5,642 nt of DNA from NCBI GenBank assembly GCA_028679035.1, contig JAJRCL010000025.1, positions 1 through 5,642 on the forward strand, given 5' to 3'. Both the position numbers and the translations under genes were made by a program. How positions within the stretch are numbered: position 1 is the first letter of the stretch; every line of letters starts with the position of its first letter. The DNA comes from Methanomicrobiales archaeon. Lineage in GTDB: Archaea; Halobacteriota; Methanomicrobia; Methanomicrobiales; JACTUA01. Below are positions 5,399 through 5,642 of the stretch, piece by piece. The notes under the pieces were generated by a model. It saw only the letters and a program-made list of their open reading frames with translations, was not told the origin of the DNA and ran no database searches.

Positions 5399-5642
5399 TC
5401 AAAGGTTCTGTCGGCACGGTAACAACACACTTTTATAACCATGATGCCCCGCTCGTACTTGAAAGCGGGGAAACACTCGCTTCTCTGACAATTGCGTATG
5501 AGACATACGGGTCCCTGAACCGCGATGCAAGCAACGCTGTTCTTCTCTGCCATGCGCTTTCCGGGGATGCTCATGTCGCCGGGCACCATGAAAGAGAGAA
5601 GAGGGCGGGCTGGTGGGACTCCGTGGTCGGGCCGGGAAAAGC
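5395..5642 (+). CDS. metX: Homoserine O-acetyltransferase MetX, N-terminal part (cut by window edge)
   Basis: MetX acetylates homoserine from acetyl-CoA, giving the substrate of MetY. Only 82 codons are visible. They match the start of the alpha/beta-hydrolase family MetX: PLVLESGETL (19-28), LTIAYETYGSLN (31-42), NAVLLCHALSGDAHVAG (47-63) and GWWDSVVGPGK (72-82), the last being a hallmark of this group. The nucleophile serine and the catalytic Asp and His lie beyond the edge, so activity cannot be judged. Serine or homoserine succinyl variants share this N-terminus, but the adjacent metY favours acetylation of homoserine. The ATG overlaps the stop of a 31-codon frame (ATGA). Upstream only a weak GAAGG at 5381-5385 is seen, so translation may be coupled to the preceding frame. 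Confidence 0.92.
   Translation, partial: MIKGSVGTVTTHFYNHDAPLVLESGETLASLTIAYETYGSLNRDASNAVLLCHALSGDAHVAGHHEREKRAGWWDSVVGPGK

Noticed and set aside
1..5642. CRISPR array, insertion sequence or phage-derived genes
   Set aside because: No regularly spaced repeats, transposase or integrase motifs, or terminal inverted repeats were found; although tRNA genes can be integration sites, no repeat of the tRNA-Cys 3' end was seen in the window.

Overview
The window looks like chromosome of a methanogenic archaeon, most probably of the Methanomicrobiales or a close relative. The strongest evidence is a tRNA-Cys gene followed directly by the gene for Sep-tRNA:Cys-tRNA synthase (SepCysS), the second enzyme of the tRNA-dependent cysteine route typical of methanogens. 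Supporting signs are archaeal TATA boxes (TATAAATA), GGAGG-type ribosome binding sites, a tRNA gene without encoded CCA, and a moderately GC-rich code. The lineage is inferred from gene content only.

Layout: (1) 2-418, plus strand, the 3' part of moaE (large subunit of molybdopterin synthase), whose start lies left of the window. (2) 428-1387 and 1400-2329, minus strand, a two-gene operon read cysK then cysE. The CysE is unusual because its acetyltransferase domain is fused to a C-terminal DUF59/MIP18 (SufT-like, Fe-S assembly) domain. The moaE and cysE stop codons face each other as the arms of a small palindrome. (3) 2330-2549, a divergent control region with a TATA box for each direction and three copies of a palindrome-like motif (core TCACAATTGTTA). 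(4) 2550-2621, tRNA-Cys(GCA). (5) 2632-3996 pscS (SepCysS), 4007-5302 metY (O-acetylhomoserine sulfhydrylase), a possible 31-codon gene at 5303-5398, and from 5395 to the right edge the start of metX (homoserine O-acetyltransferase).

Taken together this is a sulfur amino acid locus. CysE and CysK make free cysteine from serine through O-acetylserine. tRNA-Cys and SepCysS make Cys-tRNA from phosphoseryl-tRNA. MetX and MetY make homocysteine, the methionine precursor, from homoserine through O-acetylhomoserine. All three routes incorporate inorganic sulfur and diverge from one control region, so the shared motif is a good candidate operator for a cysteine- or sulfide-responsive regulator. The points most worth a second look are the tRNA-mRNA tandem (the pscS ribosome binding site starts one base after the tRNA end), the repeated operator-like motif, the CysE-DUF59 fusion ending in isoleucine, the N-terminal extension of SepCysS, and the small gene tiled exactly between metY and metX.
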